Source of the DNA: an uncultured Eubacteriales bacterium
GTDB lineage: Bacteria; Bacillota; Clostridia; Peptostreptococcales; Anaerovoracaceae
Direction of reading: 5' to 3'
DNA: 8,352 nucleotides
NCBI GenBank assembly: GCA_902766915.1
Contig: CACXFN010000022.1
Span: 1-8,352, forward strand
Shown here: one piece after another, positions 5,832-8,352 of the stretch
How positions within the stretch are numbered: position 1 is the stretch's first letter
How the letters are laid out: the number at the start of each line of letters is the position of its first letter
The notes under the pieces: model-generated
The model's input: only the letters and a program-made list of their open reading frames with translations
Told to the model about the DNA's origin: nothing
The model's database searches: none
Made by a program: the position numbers and the translations under genes

Positions 5832-5864
5832 TCACTTTTTCAAGAGATATACTGCCTGGCAGTA
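5820..5864. other. Two palindromes at the 3' end of the microprotein gene
   Basis: AAGTGATCACTT (5826-5837) overlaps the TGA stop and sits in a wider imperfect palindrome at 5820-5843, with five T at 5836-5840. TACTGCC-T-GGCAGTA (5850-5864) follows immediately. The first could act as a weak, A/U-rich terminator for the microprotein gene; the second lacks a U-run on either strand. Protein-binding operators are an alternative. The rest of the stretch to 5936 is AT-rich with no gene that I can support. Confidence 0.4.
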
Positions 5865-5936
5865 ATCAGATTATGTATTATTAAAACGGTGTTAGTCAAA
5901 TCGATTAAGAATAATTAAGTCAAAGTCAACCAATCC

Positions 5937-5950
5937 GCACAGGTCTTTTA
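5937..5950 (-). repeat. Right arm of the 14-bp inverted repeat, containing the rluD-family stop codon
   Basis: GCACAGGTCTTTTA is the exact reverse complement of 5690-5703. Read on the minus strand the arm begins with the TAA stop of the pseudouridine synthase gene (5948-5950), so the repeated sequence is that stop plus 11 bases after it. This suggests that the tail of this gene's transcription unit was copied in inverted orientation, or that the two arms are paired regulatory sites. Confidence 0.7.
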
Positions 5951-6904
5951 TCCCTTGTTAATACGAATCTTTTTAAGCACCGCTTTAAATCGATCTGGTA
6001 AATCTCTTGAGAATTCTACGTATTCACCATTTATCGTAACAAAGCCAAGCACACCGGCATGAAGCATCTGCCCGCCTGCATTTAGAGAATCCTTCCTTGG
6101 ACCATATACTGGATCACCCACCACCGGATGCCCTATATAGGACATGTGAACGCGTATCTGATGAGTTCGTCCGGTTTCCAAAGAGGCTTCAATTAAATTA
6201 TATATGCCCAATCGCTCAATAACTTTATAATGAGTAACAGCCTTCCTGGGTTCTATCCCATTTACCTTTCGCCTCAAGCGATTGCGCGGATCACGTCCTA
6301 TGGGTTCATCTATCACGCCTTCATCTTCGCCAAAATTATTGTATACCAATGCGGTATATCTCCTGGTAATACTATGATCCCTAAACTGTTCCGAAAGGCT
6401 TATAAAGGATTCTCTACGCTTTGCTACTACAATTAATCCAGTTGTATCCTTATCTATTCTATGAACGATTCCGGGTCTTTCCACATCACAAACCTCTTCC
6501 ACCTCTGATAAAAATGAATTTCCCAGATAATTAATCAATCCATTTACCAAAGTCCCGGTTTCGTTCCCATTCCCGGGATGAACCACAAGTCCCTTAGGCT
6601 TATTAATAACCAGATAATAATCATCCTCAAAAACTATATCCAAGGAAATGGGTTCACCCTTCGGTAAAGCCTTAATGCCATTAGTATTATCCTCACAGTC
6701 ATTATCTTCTAATTCAATGGCTATAGTATCACCGGTTTTGACAATGTATTTTTTTGATGTGCACCTATTATCATTCACTAAAACCCTGCCTTCCGGAAAC
6801 AATTTCTGAATCCAGCTTCTGGATTTATCCTCATTCATATCCGAAAGGAAACTATCAATTCTCCTATCGGAATATTCTGATGTAACAATAAACTCCCTTT
6901 TCAT
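5948..6904 (-). CDS. RluA/RluD-family 23S rRNA pseudouridine synthase
   Basis: Converts specific uridines in large-subunit rRNA to pseudouridine. From the ATG at 6904 the product is 318 residues. It has an N-terminal S4 RNA-binding domain (about 2-68), then the RluA-type catalytic domain with INKPKGLVVHPG (100-111), the catalytic motif GIVHRIDKDTTGLIVVAK (145-162, nucleophile Asp151) and GRTHQIRVHM near 245-254. An upstream in-frame TTG (6941-6943) would overlap the lspA stop by 2 nt and add 13 residues. I prefer the ATG because MKREFIVTSEYSDRRID matches the usual S4-domain start, although AGGG is only 3 nt away and neither start has a good ribosome binding site. It corresponds to ylyB, which follows lspA in B. 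subtilis. The stop codon lies in an inverted repeat. Confidence 0.93.
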   Translation of the reverse strand: MKREFIVTSEYSDRRIDSFLSDMNEDKSRSWIQKLFPEGRVLVNDNRCTSKKYIVKTGDTIAIELEDNDCEDNTNGIKALPKGEPISLDIVFEDDYYLVINKPKGLVVHPGNGNETGTLVNGLINYLGNSFLSEVEEVCDVERPGIVHRIDKDTTGLIVVAKRRESFISLSEQFRDHSITRRYTALVYNNFGEDEGVIDEPIGRDPRNRLRRKVNGIEPRKAVTHYKVIERLGIYNLIEASLETGRTHQIRVHMSYIGHPVVGDPVYGPRKDSLNAGGQMLHAGVLGFVTINGEYVEFSRDLPDRFKAVLKKIRINKG

Positions 6905-6939
6905 AGGCCCTAGTGAACTTAATATTTTTAACCCAACTG

Positions 6940-7395
6940 TCAAACTATTTCTTTTTCTCTTCTTATATCAAGGTAAAGATCCAGCAGTAATAACATACAC
7001 CCAACAGTAACTCCAATATCTGCAATATTAAAAACCGGTGGAAATATGCTAAAGGAGATCATATCCGTCACCTTTCCAAAAACTAATCTATCTATTAGAT
7101 TACCGATTCCACCACCTAAAATCATAGCCAGTGAAATCTCAAATAAACCACCCTTGCCCTTCATAAAATATATAAACAGCGCCACCACAACAAGGGCAAT
7201 CACCTGAACAATTGTAACAATTATTCTATGGCCCGCCAAAAAACTAAAAGCAACCCCTGTATTATTATAGTAAGTAATAGAGAAAAAACCATCAATAATG
7301 CTTATGCTCTGGCCTTCTGTCATAAAACTCCTTACTGCAATCTTGCTAAGTTGATCCAGTAGGACTATGGCCACTACAATTATTACAGAAATCAT
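6940..7395 (-). CDS. lspA: Lipoprotein signal peptidase (signal peptidase II)
   Basis: Membrane aspartyl protease that cleaves the signal peptide of diacylglyceryl-modified prolipoproteins. The 151 residues form four membrane helices (about 1-20, 57-77, 85-103 and 123-143). Family motifs are DQLSK (14-18), NNTGVAFSF (44-52), GGGIGNLIDR (94-103) and FNIADIGVTVG (122-132). Asp102 and Asp126 are the expected catalytic pair; Asp14 and Asn99 match other important residues known from B. subtilis LspA. The ATG is fixed by alignment, since an in-frame stop lies just upstream. There is no ribosome binding site next to it: the only GGAGG (7425-7429) is 29 nt away, behind a stable hairpin. It lies between divIVA and the pseudouridine synthase gene, as in the Bacillus division cluster minus ileS. 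Confidence 0.97.
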   Translation of the reverse strand: MISVIIVVAIVLLDQLSKIAVRSFMTEGQSISIIDGFFSITYYNNTGVAFSFLAGHRIIVTIVQVIALVVVALFIYFMKGKGGLFEISLAMILGGGIGNLIDRLVFGKVTDMISFSIFPPVFNIADIGVTVGCMLLLLDLYLDIRREKEIV

Positions 7396-7398
7396 ATA

Positions 7399-7431
7399 TT
7401 AACTACGGGGCAACACGTGCCCCGCCTCCAT
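7399..7431 (-). other. Possible 10-codon upstream ORF before lspA
   Basis: An ATG at 7429-7431, six bases past the divIVA stop, opens a frame for MEAGHVLPRS ending in TAA at 7399-7401, three bases before the lspA ATG. It has no ribosome binding site of its own, so it could only be translated by ribosomes reinitiating after divIVA. That would bring them to the lspA start. It may equally be a chance frame. Confidence 0.2.
7406..7429 (-). promoter_or_regulatory. Ribosome binding site plus hairpin in the lspA leader
   Basis: On the minus strand GGAGG (7429-7425) is followed directly by a perfect 7-bp stem CGGGGCA/TGCCCCG (7424-7406, 5-nt loop), then 10 nt, then the lspA ATG. Linearly the ribosome binding site is too far upstream (29 nt); with the hairpin folded the effective spacing is 10 nt. 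No U-run follows the stem, which argues against a terminator. Folding of spacers to restore Shine-Dalgarno distance is known from phage T4 gene 38; applying it here is inference. Confidence 0.5.
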
Positions 7432-7437
7432 TTATTA

Positions 7438-8160
7438 TTAGTTCTCAGCCTTTTTTTCAAGTAGTTCATCTATTGCATCCGCATCTAAAACGACTGTATC
7501 CTTAGCCCTTGGCAAGTCAGTCTTCTTTGCCAACTCATCAGCCTCGTTTTCCAATTTGGCAATTAAATCATCTGCCTCTTTTAACGATAACTCTCCATCA
7601 GCCAAAGTTGCTTTAGTTACGGAAATCTTATCATCTGCAATATCGGAAAAACTCATGATTTGTGTGTCCGTGGAAGTCGGCATGAATTCCTTTTCTAATT
7701 CAGACAACAAGTCATTACTCTTGCTATCCAGATTATCCAGTTCGTCCTTTAGTAATTGTCTATATCTATTTTTGAACAACAAGACTTTCTCATGCAATTC
7801 GGATCCATCCATAACGCTATTTGTCTGAGGCGCAGCACTCCTGGCTTCATTCAGAATCAGTTCTGCATCCATTTTGGCATTCTGAATTATTATGTCCGCA
7901 CGCTTTTCGGCACTGTCTGACATATCCTTCATCAGACGCTTAGCTGATTCCAGTGTGTCCATAACCTTTTGCTGAGATTTTTTATGCTCTTCAATCTCCG
8001 CCTTAAGTTCCTCATTTTCTTTTTTTATTTCATCCACACTGGCCAATAAATCCTGTAGATCCAAAATAATAACATCTAAGAATTCATCAACTTCGTCTCT
8101 ATCGTATCCCCTCACACTACGAGAAAATTCTTTTAATTCGATTTCTTGTGGTGTAATCAT
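7438..8160 (-). CDS. divIVA: DivIVA domain protein (septum/pole scaffold)
   Basis: DivIVA proteins bind curved membrane at septa and poles and recruit division-site, wall-synthesis or chromosome-anchoring partners. The 240 residues begin with the DivIVA membrane-binding domain (1-35), including SVRGYDRDEVDEFLD (15-29). The Phe-Arg insertion pair of B. subtilis (17-18) is replaced by Val16-Arg17. Coiled coil follows at about 36-108, then a Pro/Gln/Asn break, a second helical segment (about 118-160) and a low-complexity acidic tail (160-240) ending in a short helix. It is longer than B. subtilis DivIVA (164 residues) because of this tail. AGGAG is 6 nt before the ATG. It follows yggT by 14 nt and is probably co-transcribed with it. 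Confidence 0.95.
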   Translation of the reverse strand: MITPQEIELKEFSRSVRGYDRDEVDEFLDVIILDLQDLLASVDEIKKENEELKAEIEEHKKSQQKVMDTLESAKRLMKDMSDSAEKRADIIIQNAKMDAELILNEARSAAPQTNSVMDGSELHEKVLLFKNRYRQLLKDELDNLDSKSNDLLSELEKEFMPTSTDTQIMSFSDIADDKISVTKATLADGELSLKEADDLIAKLENEADELAKKTDLPRAKDTVVLDADAIDELLEKKAEN

Positions 8161-8174
8161 CTCTATCTCCTATC

Positions 8175-8352
8175 CTATACAAAAATCCAAAGGAATCTAA
8201 CTAAAACCCTTGTAACAAGTTCAATTAAGATCATGGCTACAAAAACCGAAAAGTCAAACATACCCGTATTGAAATACCTGTTCATCAGTTTTCTACAAGG
8301 AGCAACAATCGGTTCTGTTATCCGGAAAAGTATTCTATATACTTTTCCCAAA
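8175..8352 (-). CDS. yggT: YggT/YlmG family membrane protein, C-terminal fragment (cut by window edge)
   Basis: The minus-strand frame ending in TAG at 8175-8177 encodes at least 58 residues, including VYRILFRITEPIVAPCRKLM and a following FDFSVFVAMILIELVTRVL. These are the second half of the small YggT membrane domain: the (L)xxxTEPxxxPxR motif, then Asp-Phe-Ser and a hydrophobic helix. YggT/YlmG proteins are small membrane proteins linked to division and envelope function. The gene sits directly upstream of divIVA, with a 14-nt gap that carries the divIVA ribosome binding site. In B. subtilis ylmH lies between these genes; here it does not. The N-terminal half is outside the window. Confidence 0.88.
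   Translation of the reverse strand, partial: LGKVYRILFRITEPIVAPCRKLMNRYFNTGMFDFSVFVAMILIELVTRVLVRFLWIFV

Noticed and set aside
5850..5864. TACTGCC palindrome as a terminator for the rluD-family or microprotein gene
   Set aside because: No U-run follows on either strand, and it is over 80 nt past the rluD-family stop.
5690..5950. Insertion sequence or MITE
   Set aside because: The arms are short, no target-site duplication flanks them and no transposase is present, so it is reported only as an inverted repeat.
6905..6943. TTG start giving a 331-residue pseudouridine synthase
   Set aside because: The overlap with the lspA stop is attractive, but the 13 extra residues are unlike the family's N-terminus and no good ribosome binding site precedes the TTG; the ATG at 6904 was preferred, not proven.
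7406..7424. Hairpin before lspA as an intrinsic terminator
   Set aside because: The sequence after the stem on either strand is not U-rich, and it lies inside an apparent operon.

Overview
The window looks like a low-to-mid GC Bacillota chromosome, most likely class Clostridia. The supporting signs are strong AGGAGG-type ribosome binding sites, sigma-A promoters with 17-bp spacers, Firmicutes-type protein variants (RelQ-type alarmone synthetase, RqcH, DivIVA, Firmicutes-type LspA) and local gene orders familiar from that phylum. All of the longer genes are conserved housekeeping genes. I see no transposase, phage gene, CRISPR array, tRNA or rRNA.

Layout. Positions 1-2974 are all on the minus strand. 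In transcription order they are yicC (RNase), then gmk and rpoZ with their own promoter, then rpsB and the first ten codons of tsf with another promoter and a structured leader of about 145 nt. Positions 3157-4935 on the plus strand encode RqcH, the ribosome-quality-control tailing factor; its promoter is so close to the ATG that the mRNA should be leaderless. It converges, with a 6-nt gap, on a minus-strand small alarmone synthetase (4942-5589). The 358-nt stretch 5590-5947 holds an unlisted 35-codon plus-strand gene for a CxxC...CxxC zinc-ribbon microprotein (5724-5831). A perfect 14-bp inverted repeat brackets it, and the right arm contains the stop codon of the next gene. Positions 5948-8352 are a minus-strand division/envelope cluster: the yggT 3' end, divIVA, lspA and an RluD-type pseudouridine synthase. 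This resembles the ylmG-divIVA-lspA-ylyB region of Bacillus subtilis, but ylmH and ileS are missing.

How the genes fit together. The right side serves septum positioning (YggT, DivIVA), lipoprotein maturation (LspA) and rRNA modification (RluD family). The left side serves translation and nucleotide supply: S2, EF-Ts, guanylate kinase, RNAP omega and an RNase. RqcH (rescue of obstructed 50S subunits) and RelQ ((p)ppGpp synthesis, a known inhibitor of guanylate kinase in Firmicutes) link the window to translation stress and GTP homeostasis, although nothing shows that they are co-regulated.

No large novel system is evident. The points worth a second look are small-scale: the leaderless rqcH mRNA, the zinc-ribbon microprotein inside its inverted repeat, a hairpin between the ribosome binding site and the start codon of lspA, the rpsB leader, and a terminator overlapping the rpsB transcription start.
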